This document shows, one piece after another, positions 15,315 through 22,964 of a stretch of DNA of 47,292 bases. The notes under the pieces are model-generated. The model had not been told where the DNA came from. It did no database searches and saw nothing but the letters and a program-made list of their open reading frames with translations. The stretch lies in IMG/VR virus record IMGVR_UViG_3300022591_000018, positions 1-47,292 of that record; one strand, given 5' to 3'. The translations under genes and the position numbers were made by a program. The DNA is from a virus. Numbering within the stretch: the first letter of the stretch is position 1; every line of letters begins with the position of its first letter.

Positions 15315-15662
15315 ATGGCTATCGAAAAGAAATTTAAAGTAACACCAGCAGGTTCTTATCCTTTAGGTCATGCCAAAGAGAATAAGGACGCTAGTACATG
15401 GTCTTACAAGTTCCCAGAAAGCACTGGCACAGACAGAGATATTGGTGTTTATGCTCAACCAAAGCCTAATACTCAAAGTGCTGATATCGAATACGCTACA
15501 GATCCTAACTCTATGGCTGCCAATGAGTCTACTCCGGGCGGTATGCCAGCTCGCAGAGTAAACGCAGGTAACATTACTCGTGGTCCAAAGACTGAAGGTA
15601 TTACTATGCGTGGCTACGGTGCTGCTACTAAAGGCATTAAATCTCGTGGTCCTTTAGCATAA
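15315..15662 (+). CDS. Small virion-associated protein, 115 aa
   Basis: The product is polar and basic with a C-terminus rich in Gly/Arg/Lys (GPKTEGITMRGYGAATKGIK), echoing the DGI-T-(R/K)G motif of nearby genes. Its stop overlaps the next start (TAATG). I do not recognise a fold. Confidence 0.5.
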   Translation: MAIEKKFKVTPAGSYPLGHAKENKDASTWSYKFPESTGTDRDIGVYAQPKPNTQSADIEYATDPNSMAANESTPGGMPARRVNAGNITRGPKTEGITMRGYGAATKGIKSRGPLA

Positions 15663-16324
15663 TGAATTACGCTGAACTTGTTACCGCTGTAGAGGATTAT
15701 TGCGAGAATTCATTTCCCACAGTGGATATGAATCGCTTTATCGAGCAAGCAGAACAGAAGATTTATAACTCTGTTCAGCTTCCTGCTTTGCGTAAAAACG
15801 TAACAGGAGTAACAGTTCCGTCTAATAAATACTTGTCATGCCCACCAGATTTTCTTTCTCCGTTCTCTTTGGCAGTGATTGAAAACTACGGTACAGACCA
15901 AGAAACCTACACTTATCTGTTAAATAAGGACGTAAACTTCATTCGTGAAGCCTATCCTAATCCAACAGATACGGGTTTACCCTTGTATTACTGCTTGTTT
16001 GGACCACAGACTACCATTCCTCAAGACTTGTCTATGATGATGGGACCTACTCCGAACGCTGTATATCGCATGGAGCTTCATTATTACTTCTACCCAGAAT
16101 CAATTGTGACCGCTGGAACTACTTGGTTGGGCGATAACTACGATTCAGCTCTATTGAATGGTACTTTAATGGAAGCAATTACCTACATGAAGGGTGAAGC
16201 TGACATGGTTGCTCTGTATCAGACTCGTTACCAAGAAGCTATGATGCTTCTCAAGAACTTGGGTGATGGCAAAGATCGTGGTGATAGTTATAGAGATGGA
16301 CAAGTGAAAAATAAAGTCATCTAA
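15662..16324 (+). CDS. Head-tail connector (gp11-like adaptor)
   Basis: This 220-residue protein starts with YAELVTAVEDYCENSFPT and AEQKIYNSVQLPALRKNV, and has a C-terminal helical part (SALLNGTLMEAITYMKGEADM). This is the pattern of the second adaptor/gatekeeper ring of podoviruses (T7 gp11-like). It probably joins the portal-adaptor complex to the nozzle protein at 22965. Confidence 0.7.
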   Translation: MNYAELVTAVEDYCENSFPTVDMNRFIEQAEQKIYNSVQLPALRKNVTGVTVPSNKYLSCPPDFLSPFSLAVIENYGTDQETYTYLLNKDVNFIREAYPNPTDTGLPLYYCLFGPQTTIPQDLSMMMGPTPNAVYRMELHYYFYPESIVTAGTTWLGDNYDSALLNGTLMEAITYMKGEADMVALYQTRYQEAMMLLKNLGDGKDRGDSYRDGQVKNKVI

Positions 16325-16857
16325 TGAGATCTTGCAAAAAATGCCTACAAACTAAGCCATTGAGTGACTTTAAAAAGCACTCTAATGGGCATAGGCATAC
16401 TTGTAAAAAGTGTCAATATTTAGCTGAAATAAATAATCCCGTATCTTATGCAAACAGAATTGCAAGAATGAAGCGATATAGAGATTCAGATCAAGGAAAA
16501 ATTACTGAAAGAGCTTATGTAACTTCAGATGAAGGAAAGCAAAATAGGGCAAAAGCAGTAAGAAAATATGAAATGACAACTGGTAAAAGTGCAAAAATAT
16601 CACGCACAGCTACTAGAAGAGCATCTCAAATGCAGCGCACTCCTTGCTGGTTAACAGATATTGATCATGATCGCATTAAAAATGAGTACAAATTGGCTGC
16701 TTTATTGAGCAAAGTTGAAGGAATTCAATGGAGCGTTGACCATATTATCCCTTTGCAGGGTAAACTAGTATCTGGTCTTCATGTTCCAAGCAATTTACAG
16801 GTTATGCGGGCATCAGAAAATTTTGCAAAACGCAATAAATTTGAGGTATTTGCATGA
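16324..16857 (+). CDS. Free-standing HNH endonuclease
   Basis: The 177-residue product has an N-terminal zinc ribbon (SCKKCLQTKPLSDF, then CKKC) and a C-terminal HNH motif (WSVDHIIPLQGKLVSGLHVP, then NLQVMRASENFAKRNKF). It lies between two structural genes, overlapping both by one to four bases. Codon use is richer in AAA, ATA and AGA than the neighbours, which suggests later arrival. It is probably a homing endonuclease; no intron boundary is apparent, so it is free-standing. Confidence 0.88.
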   Translation: MRSCKKCLQTKPLSDFKKHSNGHRHTCKKCQYLAEINNPVSYANRIARMKRYRDSDQGKITERAYVTSDEGKQNRAKAVRKYEMTTGKSAKISRTATRRASQMQRTPCWLTDIDHDRIKNEYKLAALLSKVEGIQWSVDHIIPLQGKLVSGLHVPSNLQVMRASENFAKRNKFEVFA

Positions 16858-17264
16858 TCATTCAAACAGTCACCACTTCTTTTAAGAATGACATCCTAGC
16901 TGGTCTACAAGACTTAAATACAGACGTTTTATACATCGCTCTGTACAGTAACCTTGCTGATTTAGGTCCACAAACTCTGGCTTACAGCTCTGATGCTGAA
17001 GTGACCTCTCCCGGCTATGCGCCCGGTGGTCAACAATGCCAAAATGTGACCGTTACTACCTACGAATCCACTGTTTACATTAGTTTTGACAATGTATCAT
17101 GGAGCAATGTAGCCTTTACTTGTCGTGGAGCTTTAATCTACAATCAGACGAAGGGAAACAAGTCAATTGCTGTACTGAACTTTGGTTCAGATAAGACTTG
17201 TACAAGTACTTTTACAATCACGTTGCCAGCTAATACAGCAGACAGCGCATTAATTCGTGTTTAA
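16854..17264 (+). CDS. Virion protein, paralogue of the protein at 17473
   Basis: This 136-residue beta-rich protein shares a pattern with the gene at 17473: an LYIALYSN-like strand, then EVTSPGYAPGGQ, then ALIYNQTKGNKSIAVLNFG, ending in an LPANTADSALIRV-like segment. The pair probably arose by duplication. It precedes repeat-rich proteins and the tail fibre, so a tail or surface structural role is likely. Confidence 0.6.
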   Translation: MIIQTVTTSFKNDILAGLQDLNTDVLYIALYSNLADLGPQTLAYSSDAEVTSPGYAPGGQQCQNVTVTTYESTVYISFDNVSWSNVAFTCRGALIYNQTKGNKSIAVLNFGSDKTCTSTFTITLPANTADSALIRV

Positions 17265-17273
17265 GGAGTTTAT

Positions 17274-17468
17274 ATGGCGTTAGTAACTACTACCAAAGGC
17301 GATATGGACGATTCTTTGCTGGAAAAGCGAGAAGGTTCTGTTGACAATGACATCGAATACACAACTTGGGTCGAATACTGGTTAGATGGTGAACTTGTTC
17401 ATCGTTCTGCTCATGTAACTCTTAAAACATCACCTTTCTTGGGTGCAGAAACCGCTTCTTTAGGATAA
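17274..17468 (+). CDS. Conserved small phage protein, 64 aa
   Basis: The pattern VTTTKGDMDDSLLEKREG followed by TTWVEYWLDGELVHRSAHVT is a small conserved protein seen next to tail genes in related phages. An AAGGAG site precedes the ATG. The function is unknown. Confidence 0.65.
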   Translation: MALVTTTKGDMDDSLLEKREGSVDNDIEYTTWVEYWLDGELVHRSAHVTLKTSPFLGAETASLG

Positions 17469-17472
17469 TAAA

Positions 17473-17952
17473 ATGGCAAATACACAATCAATGTGCACAT
17501 CGTTCTTAGGCGAAGTCCTAGATGCGGTACACAATTTCTCTACATTAAACCCTGCTCGCTCTGCTGGTGTAGCAGATACATTTAAAGCTGCCCTGTATTT
17601 AACTACAGCTACTCTAAATGCTTCTACTACTGCTTACTCAGCAACTGGTGAAGTAACTGGTGCTGGCTATACGGCTGGTGGCGTTGCTGTAACTAACGCT
17701 ACTAACCCAGCGTCTACCAATGCCTCTTCTACGGCTGGCGTAGGCTATTGGACACCTTCAGCAGCTATTGTTTATACAAGCGTAACGCTCTCTACTGCAT
17801 TTGACACAATGTTGATGTACAACTCTAGCCAATCTAATAAGGCTGTAGCGGTATTTACATTCGGTTCACAGACGATTACAGCGGGCAACTTTACATTGAC
17901 AATGCCTTCTAACACTACCACGACTGCTTTAGTGCGTCTGGCAACAACCTAA
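17473..17952 (+). CDS. Virion protein, 159 aa (paralogue of 16854)
   Basis: The order of motifs is the same as in the protein at 16854: AALYLTTATLN, EVTGAGYTAGGVAV, MLMYNSSQSNKAVAVFTFG and LTMPSNTTTTALVRL. It carries an extra N-terminal segment with SFLGEVLDAVHNFS. The product is probably a beta-sandwich on the virion surface; the precise location is unknown. Confidence 0.6.
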   Translation: MANTQSMCTSFLGEVLDAVHNFSTLNPARSAGVADTFKAALYLTTATLNASTTAYSATGEVTGAGYTAGGVAVTNATNPASTNASSTAGVGYWTPSAAIVYTSVTLSTAFDTMLMYNSSQSNKAVAVFTFGSQTITAGNFTLTMPSNTTTTALVRLATT

Positions 17953-17964
17953 TCGGGGGCTTGA

Positions 17965-18978
17965 ATGTCCCTCGGCTGGGGTGATAGCTCGTGGGGCAGC
18001 AATGGTTGGGGTGGCACATTAGCATTAACTAGCGTTACTGCGAATGGGCAAGTTGGTACAGAAACACCCAATGTCACTGTTGCCCTAACGGGTGTCGTGG
18101 CAGTAGGCAATGTAGGAACTGTAGTAGCTAACGAAAACCCAGCAGATACTGGTGACGTTGCACAGGGATACGTTGGCACTGTTGCACCAAACTTATCCGT
18201 TACTTTAAGCGGAGTAGTAGCTGCGGGATTGGCAGGAACAGTAGCACCTAGTAAAACTGTTGCATTAACTGGTGTAGTAGCAAGCGGGCTTGTTGGCACA
18301 GTAGTTGCTAATAGCTCAGAAGCAGAAACTGGTGATATCGCTTATGGATTCACCGGAACTACGGTAGCAAATATTGCTGTTGCGTTGACTGGTGTTAGCG
18401 CAGCAGGTTTAGCAGGATCAGTATCACCAAGCAAGTCTGTAGGACTTACTGGTGTAGTGGCATACGGATATGATGGAATTGAGACTCCTAATATTGCAGT
18501 AGCCCTTTCAGGAATCAGTGCTAATGGATATACTGGCACTGTAGCGGCAGAAAAAACCGCTACGCTTTCTGGCGTTGTAGGTACAGGCGTATTAGGTACA
18601 TTAGTTGTCAATAAAACATTAGCTATTTCTGGAATACAAGCTATTGGATCTACAGGAATAGTGGCTCCAGTTGTATCCCCGGCATTGACTACAGTGCTGG
18701 CAAAGGGTAATGTAGGGAATATACTTCCGGGTAAATCGACACCGATTACTGGAGTAGCGGCAAAAGGAAATTTAGGAACAGTTGGCGTAACAAAGACAGT
18801 CACTTTGGTAGGTGTAAAAGCGAATGGAATACTTGGTCAACTTGGGTATTATTATTGGAGTGTGATTGACGATGATCAAAACGCTAACTGGGGTCAAATT
18901 AATGATGATCAGTCTGCTGGATGGACAGATGTTGATGATACTGCGGATGCAAACTGGACAGAAATAACAACGGTATAG
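17965..18978 (+). CDS. Repeat-rich virion protein with 20-residue repeats
   Basis: The 337-residue product starts with a Trp-Gly segment (GWGDSSWGSNGWGG), then carries 13 full and one partial 20-residue repeat (residues 22-294) of the form TGVVAxGxxGTVxPxxxVAL. The tail (YYYWSVIDDDQNANWGQIND onward) has a shorter repeat of W/DDQ units. The regular two-strand-per-repeat pattern suggests a beta-helix or beta-solenoid, as in fibres and spikes. It lies just upstream of the tail fibre, so it may be a fibre-associated or surface protein. No start binding site is strong. Confidence 0.65.
   Translation: MSLGWGDSSWGSNGWGGTLALTSVTANGQVGTETPNVTVALTGVVAVGNVGTVVANENPADTGDVAQGYVGTVAPNLSVTLSGVVAAGLAGTVAPSKTVALTGVVASGLVGTVVANSSEAETGDIAYGFTGTTVANIAVALTGVSAAGLAGSVSPSKSVGLTGVVAYGYDGIETPNIAVALSGISANGYTGTVAAEKTATLSGVVGTGVLGTLVVNKTLAISGIQAIGSTGIVAPVVSPALTTVLAKGNVGNILPGKSTPITGVAAKGNLGTVGVTKTVTLVGVKANGILGQLGYYYWSVIDDDQNANWGQINDDQSAGWTDVDDTADANWTEITTV
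18028..18846 (+). repeat. Tandem 60-base coding repeats (20-residue units)
   Basis: Thirteen full units and one partial unit of 60 bases run in frame within the gene at 17965. The protein units align without gaps on T/S-G-V and G-T-V positions, while DNA identity between units is only moderate. Copy number change by recombination could vary the length of the product. Confidence 0.8.
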
Positions 18979-18988
18979 GGGTATAACA

Positions 18989-21250
18989 GTGTCAACTTAT
19001 TCTACAAATCTAAAAATTGAAGAAATCGGTACTGGCGAACAAGCTGGTACTTGGGGTACTACTACTAACAATAACTTTCAAAACGTATTTGAACAGGCTA
19101 TTGTTGGACAAGTAGTCGTTCCATTTACCGATGCTGATGTCACATTGACCGCTACAAACACTGTAGCAAGTCAGTCTTTTCGTAACGTTTATCTCAATTG
19201 CACAGGAACAAATACTGCTTCTCGCAACTTAATTGTTCCTACTATCAATAAGAACTATGTAGTGCAAAATAACACTACTGGTGGTTTTAACATTGTTGTT
19301 AAGACTTCCGCAGGTACAGGTATTACTATTCCGGCTGGTTATTCTTGTGCTGTTTATGCTGATGGCACTAACGTTATTCAGGCTTCTACATACATCCCAA
19401 CATTAACTGTTAACTCATTGACAGTTACTGGCGGTACTTCTGTTACTGGTGATGAAACTGCTCGTAGCTTCTATGCTACTGGAGCGTTTGCTGGTTCATT
19501 TACAGACGGCATCGTAATGGACTATGCGACTGGTATTGGTCGCTTAACTGTTGGTTCAGGTGATGGAATTACTTTCTACACTGGCGGTACTGGTGCTCGT
19601 AGTTCTATTGGTTCTGTATCTAGTGCAGGTGCTTGGACTTTACCAGCAGATGCTTCTATATCAGGTCTTACTGTTGGTAAAGGTGGTGGTAGTGTTGCTA
19701 GTAATACAGTAGTTGGTAATGGTGCTTTTGCAACAAATTCAAGCGGAACAAGCAATGCCGCTTTTGGTGTAAGCGCATTAGCCGCAAATACTTCAGGTGG
19801 CGATAATTCTGCATTTAACCAAAATGCTTTGCTATCAAATACAACTGGTAATGATAATACTGGTTTAGGTGTTGCTTCTTTAAAATTTAATACAACTGGT
19901 TCTAATAATACAGGCGTTGGTTCTCAAGCACTTTTAAACAACACCACCGCATCTAACAACACAGCAGTAGGTTATCAAGCTGGGTATAGTAATACTACTG
20001 GTGCAGATTTTGTAGCTGTTGGTTGGCAAGCTGGGTACAGTAATACAACTGGTGGTCAAAACAACGCTTTTGGTAAAACCGCGCTTCGTCAAAACACTAC
20101 AGGTACAAACAATAATGCTTTTGGTACTGGTGCGTTATATAACAACACAGGCAGTAACAACACCGCAGTTGGTGATTCAGCCCTTGCAGCAAACACCACC
20201 GCACCTTACAACACAGCAGTTGGTTGGCAAGCTGGGTATTCAAACAGCACAGGTCGTATTGATGCAATTGGTGCTCAAACTTTATATTCAAATACAACTG
20301 GTGTCGCTAATATTGCCATTGGTGGTAGCTATGTTGATAATATTAGACCAGCTTTATATGGAAATACTACTGGTTCTTATAATGTTGCCGTAGGACAAGC
20401 TGCATTAGCTTATAGCACCACCGCATCTAACAACACCGCAGTAGGTTATCAAGCTGGGTATAGTAATACTACTGGTGCTTATAATGTTTATTTTGGTCAA
20501 GCTGCTGGATATTCAGCAACAACAGGAACTTCATATTCTTGTTTTATTGGCGCACAAGCTGGACAAAATACTACTGGCACACAAAATCATTTCTTTGGTC
20601 AAGGTGCTGGTCAATATGTAACATCAGGCGCAAAAAACGTCATTCTTGGTGGATATGGTGGCAACGCTGGCGGTCTAGACATCCGTACAGCAAGTAACTA
20701 CATTGTGTTATCTGATGGTGATGGTAATCCTAGAGGATATTGTAGCAATAATGGAACTTGGAATTTTGGTAATTCTACATTAAATGGTGGTGGTATAAAT
20801 GTTTCTTATGATGGAAATAGTTATGCTGGCGCAAACTTTGTTGATAATTCTGCTGGTTCAAGCACACACAATGCCGTTTTATTTTATCGTGGCGCAACAA
20901 ATACTGGTTATATTCAAATAACTGGCACAACAACAAGCTATGGTTCTGCTTCTGACCAAAGATTAAAAGAAAACATTGTTGATGCTCCTTCAGCTATTGA
21001 TAGTATTAACTCTATTAAAGTCCGTAGTTTTGATTTTATTTCAGATAAATCTTCGGTCAAATATGGTTTTATTGCTCAAGAATTAAATGAAGTGGCTTCT
21101 GATGCCGTTGTTGTAGGTACGGATAAAGAAGATGGCTCTATGGAAATTCCATGGGGTGTAGATGCAAGTAAATTAGTACCAGCAATGATTAAAGCAATCC
21201 AAGAACTTAAAGCAGAAGTAGATTCCCTTAAACAACAATTAGGAAAATAA
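18989..21250 (+). CDS. Tail fibre with adhesin-like repeats and S74 autoprocessing chaperone
   Basis: The 753-residue protein likely binds the host surface. The N-terminus (KIEEIGTGEQAGTWGTTTNN) is a typical virion-attachment segment. Residues about 240-557 carry repeats such as NTAVGYQAGYSNTTG, similar to YadA-type trimeric adhesin heads. The C-terminal 99 residues are an intramolecular chaperone (peptidase S74): S655-DQRL-K660 gives the Ser/Lys dyad spacing of endosialidase chaperones, followed by KYGFIAQELNEV. Cleavage before Ser655 should release the chaperone after trimer folding. The start is GTG with an AGGGG site. Confidence 0.88.
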   Translation: MSTYSTNLKIEEIGTGEQAGTWGTTTNNNFQNVFEQAIVGQVVVPFTDADVTLTATNTVASQSFRNVYLNCTGTNTASRNLIVPTINKNYVVQNNTTGGFNIVVKTSAGTGITIPAGYSCAVYADGTNVIQASTYIPTLTVNSLTVTGGTSVTGDETARSFYATGAFAGSFTDGIVMDYATGIGRLTVGSGDGITFYTGGTGARSSIGSVSSAGAWTLPADASISGLTVGKGGGSVASNTVVGNGAFATNSSGTSNAAFGVSALAANTSGGDNSAFNQNALLSNTTGNDNTGLGVASLKFNTTGSNNTGVGSQALLNNTTASNNTAVGYQAGYSNTTGADFVAVGWQAGYSNTTGGQNNAFGKTALRQNTTGTNNNAFGTGALYNNTGSNNTAVGDSALAANTTAPYNTAVGWQAGYSNSTGRIDAIGAQTLYSNTTGVANIAIGGSYVDNIRPALYGNTTGSYNVAVGQAALAYSTTASNNTAVGYQAGYSNTTGAYNVYFGQAAGYSATTGTSYSCFIGAQAGQNTTGTQNHFFGQGAGQYVTSGAKNVILGGYGGNAGGLDIRTASNYIVLSDGDGNPRGYCSNNGTWNFGNSTLNGGGINVSYDGNSYAGANFVDNSAGSSTHNAVLFYRGATNTGYIQITGTTTSYGSASDQRLKENIVDAPSAIDSINSIKVRSFDFISDKSSVKYGFIAQELNEVASDAVVVGTDKEDGSMEIPWGVDASKLVPAMIKAIQELKAEVDSLKQQLGK
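19942..20004 (+). repeat. Direct repeat copy 1 in tail fibre
   Basis: This 63-base segment recurs at 20416-20478 with one base difference. It encodes one adhesin-like unit (TTASNNTAVGYQAGYSNTTG). The near identity suggests recent gene conversion or duplication, and the two copies could recombine to delete about 474 bases in frame (158 codons). Confidence 0.9.
20416..20478 (+). repeat. Direct repeat copy 2 in tail fibre
   Basis: This is the second copy of the 63-base repeat at 19942-20004; the only difference seen is ACAGCAG against ACCGCAG. Confidence 0.9.
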
Positions 21251-21251
21251 A

Positions 21252-21485
21252 ATGACTGACATCATTCAACCAGAATTAGATAAACCAACAGCAGAACAAA
21301 TTGCCCAGCACTACAAGGCGGCTCTTGACTCTGTTGACCTCATCAACAGCACTAAGCCAGAAGACACTTCTGACGAAGATTGGGCAGATACTATCAAGCG
21401 CAACAAAGAGCACTTAAACATTATGTTGGCTAAAGACTTTTGGACTACAGAAGACTTAACACCGCTGGAAAAAGCAGCTAAGTAA
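21252..21485 (+). CDS. Hypothetical protein after the tail fibre, 77 aa
   Basis: This soluble, acidic, helical protein (KPTAEQIAQHYKAALDSVDL, then ENP-less DEDWADTIKRNKEHL) lies one base after the fibre stop. Small genes in this place often encode fibre assembly factors, but nothing in the sequence proves this. Confidence 0.55.
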   Translation: MTDIIQPELDKPTAEQIAQHYKAALDSVDLINSTKPEDTSDEDWADTIKRNKEHLNIMLAKDFWTTEDLTPLEKAAK

Positions 21486-21495
21486 TTTAGGGCAA

Positions 21496-21524
21496 GCCAG
21501 CAGCCCACCTTGCTGGCACATTTT
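21496..21524 (+). terminator. Probable intrinsic terminator
   Basis: GCCAGCA (21496-21502) and TGCTGGC (21511-21517) form a seven-base stem with an eight-base loop, followed by ACATTTT. It marks the end of the fibre unit. The T run is short, so termination may be partial. Confidence 0.6.
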
Positions 21525-21535
21525 AGGAGAAAATT

Positions 21536-21778
21536 ATGGGCGAGAAAAAACCAAACCCCGTAACAATCAATGATAAAGAGTATGAGTATTCTGATTTAAC
21601 ACCAGAGCAACAAGCGTTATTTTCACATTGTGTGGATTTAGACCGCAAGATTGGTTCTTCTCAGTTTGCGCTAGACCAGCTTCAAGTTGGTAAAAAAGCG
21701 TTTATTGATATGTTAGAACAGTCATTAGCTCATCAACCTGAAGTTGAGGTTATACCAGCGGAAGCAGTAGTACAGTAA
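21536..21778 (+). CDS. DUF6447-like small protein, 80 aa
   Basis: The pattern VTINDKEYEYSDLTPEQQAL followed by a helical hairpin (DLDRKIGSSQFALDQLQVGK) resembles a small family I recall as DUF6447, common near phage lysis and tail genes. A TAGGAG site precedes the ATG. The function is not known. Confidence 0.6.
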   Translation: MGEKKPNPVTINDKEYEYSDLTPEQQALFSHCVDLDRKIGSSQFALDQLQVGKKAFIDMLEQSLAHQPEVEVIPAEAVVQ

Positions 21779-21780
21779 GG

Positions 21781-21804
21781 AAAGGGGGAGAAATCCCCCT
21801 CTTT
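21781..21804 (+). terminator. Possible intrinsic terminator before the lysis genes
   Basis: GGGGG (21784-21788) and CCCCC (21795-21799) form a strong stem with a six-base loop, flanked by AAA and by CTTT. It overlaps the leader of the holin gene, so it may reduce or delay lysis gene expression. Confidence 0.6.
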
Positions 21805-21808
21805 AAAT

Positions 21809-21994
21809 ATGAAATGCTATAAGAGTCGTACTATGTGGTTCTCAGTAACGCTCGTCATATTCGGAGCGTTATTGGATAACTTGCCAATGTTGCAGTCAAT
21901 TATTGATCCTAAGTACTATGGACTAATTTTTACTGGAGTGGGGATCATTGTTGCCCTGTTACGCTATGTAACCAAAGAACCTATTAACCCATGA
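21809..21994 (+). CDS. Holin-like membrane protein
   Basis: This 61-residue protein has two hydrophobic segments (MWFSVTLVIFGALLDNLPML and YYGLIFTGVGIIVALL) and ends RYVTKEPINP, the pattern of a small phage holin. It precedes spanin and endolysin genes. Pore formation in the inner membrane to set lysis time is the expected role. No ribosome binding site is clear, because the leader is a hairpin. Confidence 0.7.
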   Translation: MKCYKSRTMWFSVTLVIFGALLDNLPMLQSIIDPKYYGLIFTGVGIIVALLRYVTKEPINP

Positions 21995-22374
21995 ATATCT
22001 ACGCAATCTACGCTATGGTAGCCATTAGCCTATTTTGTGGTGGTTTTGTAAGCGGCTGCCAGCATGAGCAAGCTGCCCAAGAAAAAGTCATTAGAGATAA
22101 AGAACACGATTACCAAGCCTCAGCCGACAAAATAAGGACAGAAAAAGATGCTCAAATTAAAGCTATTAACAATCAGCTTGTCGATGCTATTAGTGAGCTG
22201 CGTAAGCGCCCCAGTCGTACCTCAGAAGCCAGCGTTGGACAAGCAACCAAAGGCTGTAATGGAAGCCAGCTTTTCGCAGAGGACAGCGAGTTTCTTGTCA
22301 GGGAATCTGCCAGAGCCGATACAATAAGAGTAGCCCTTCAAGCCTGTTATGAACAATACGATTCAATCAAATGA
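21991..22374 (+). CDS. Rz: i-spanin (Rz-like)
   Basis: The 127-residue protein has an N-terminal membrane segment (IYAMVAISLFCGGFVSG), a charged coiled coil (residues 27-70) and the C-terminal pattern SELRKRPSR, then CNGSQLFAEDSEFLVRESA with a Cys near the end. This matches Rz-type inner-membrane spanins, which link to an outer-membrane lipoprotein. A nested gene in the +1 frame encodes such a lipoprotein. A VSGC sequence near the membrane segment resembles a lipobox, but the Rz layout is a better fit. It overlaps holin and endolysin genes by four bases. Confidence 0.82.
   Translation: MNIYAIYAMVAISLFCGGFVSGCQHEQAAQEKVIRDKEHDYQASADKIRTEKDAQIKAINNQLVDAISELRKRPSRTSEASVGQATKGCNGSQLFAEDSEFLVRESARADTIRVALQACYEQYDSIK
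22148..22327 (+). CDS. Rz1: Embedded o-spanin lipoprotein (Rz1-like), 59 aa
   Basis: A complete 59-codon frame lies wholly within Rz in the +1 frame. The product begins with a signal peptide (MLKLKLLTISLSMLLVSC) whose LVSC is a lipobox, so the mature protein starts at Cys18. The mature part is Pro-rich (APVVPQKPALDKQPK), as in known Rz1 proteins. AAGGA at 22134-22138 lies nine bases before the ATG. It is the classical embedded spanin arrangement of lambda-like phages and indicates a host with an outer membrane. Confidence 0.88.
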   Translation: MLKLKLLTISLSMLLVSCVSAPVVPQKPALDKQPKAVMEASFSQRTASFLSGNLPEPIQ

Positions 22375-22958
22375 ATAGCACCCAATTATTAGCCCTTGGC
22401 ATAGATGCTAAGTGGCTAGAACCGCTAAATCAAACTTTTCAAAAGTATGACATTAGCACCCCTGCACGTCAGGCTTACTTCATAGGACAGTGCGCTCATG
22501 AATCTGGAAATTTTCGAGTATTGGAAGAGAATCTTCATTACAGTGCCGCTGCACTTATGCGTGTTTGGTCCAGCAGATTTCCTGATATGGACACTGCTGA
22601 GAAGTATGCAAACAACCCAGAGAAAATAGCCAACAAAGTATATGGCGGGAGGATGGGCAATGTTGAAGATGGTGATGGCTGGAAGTATCATGGGCGTGGT
22701 CTTATACAACTTACTGGTAAAGACAACTATGCCAATTGCGGATCTGGTCTGGGTGTGGATCTTATTGACAACCCTGATATGCTCATTACTCCTGAATATG
22801 CGGCTCTAAGTGCGGGCTGGTTTTGGAACCGCAAACAGTTAAATCTCTTGGCAGATAGCCGGGATTACGAGACAATGACTAAGAGAATCAATGGTGGGCT
22901 TTTGGGTTTAGATGACCGTAAAGCTAAGATTGCGAAAGCATTGTCGGTACTAGGGTAA
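22371..22958 (+). CDS. Endolysin, glycoside hydrolase family 19
   Basis: This 195-residue enzyme should cut the glycan strands of peptidoglycan. The GH19 pattern is clear: FIGQCAHESGNFRVLEENLH with the catalytic Glu44, a second acidic residue near Glu53, and WKYHGRGLIQLTGKDNY. There is no signal peptide or separate binding domain, so export needs the holin. The gene starts in an ATGA overlap with the spanin gene. Confidence 0.92.
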   Translation: MNSTQLLALGIDAKWLEPLNQTFQKYDISTPARQAYFIGQCAHESGNFRVLEENLHYSAAALMRVWSSRFPDMDTAEKYANNPEKIANKVYGGRMGNVEDGDGWKYHGRGLIQLTGKDNYANCGSGLGVDLIDNPDMLITPEYAALSAGWFWNRKQLNLLADSRDYETMTKRINGGLLGLDDRKAKIAKALSVLG

Positions 22959-22964
22959 ACCAGA

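Noticed and set aside
17949-18803. Long minus-strand frames opposite the 20-residue repeat gene
   Set aside because: They are repetitive reverse readings of the repeat region and have no start signals or independent domain.
20019-20393. A 124-codon plus-strand frame inside the tail fibre repeats
   Set aside because: The product is a repetitive Leu/Val/Gln-rich artefact of the fibre repeats read in another frame.
21991-22060. Lipobox-like VSGC in the Rz protein, suggesting a lipoprotein u-spanin
   Set aside because: The protein has no C-terminal membrane segment, and an embedded Rz1 lipoprotein is present, so an ordinary i-spanin is the better reading.
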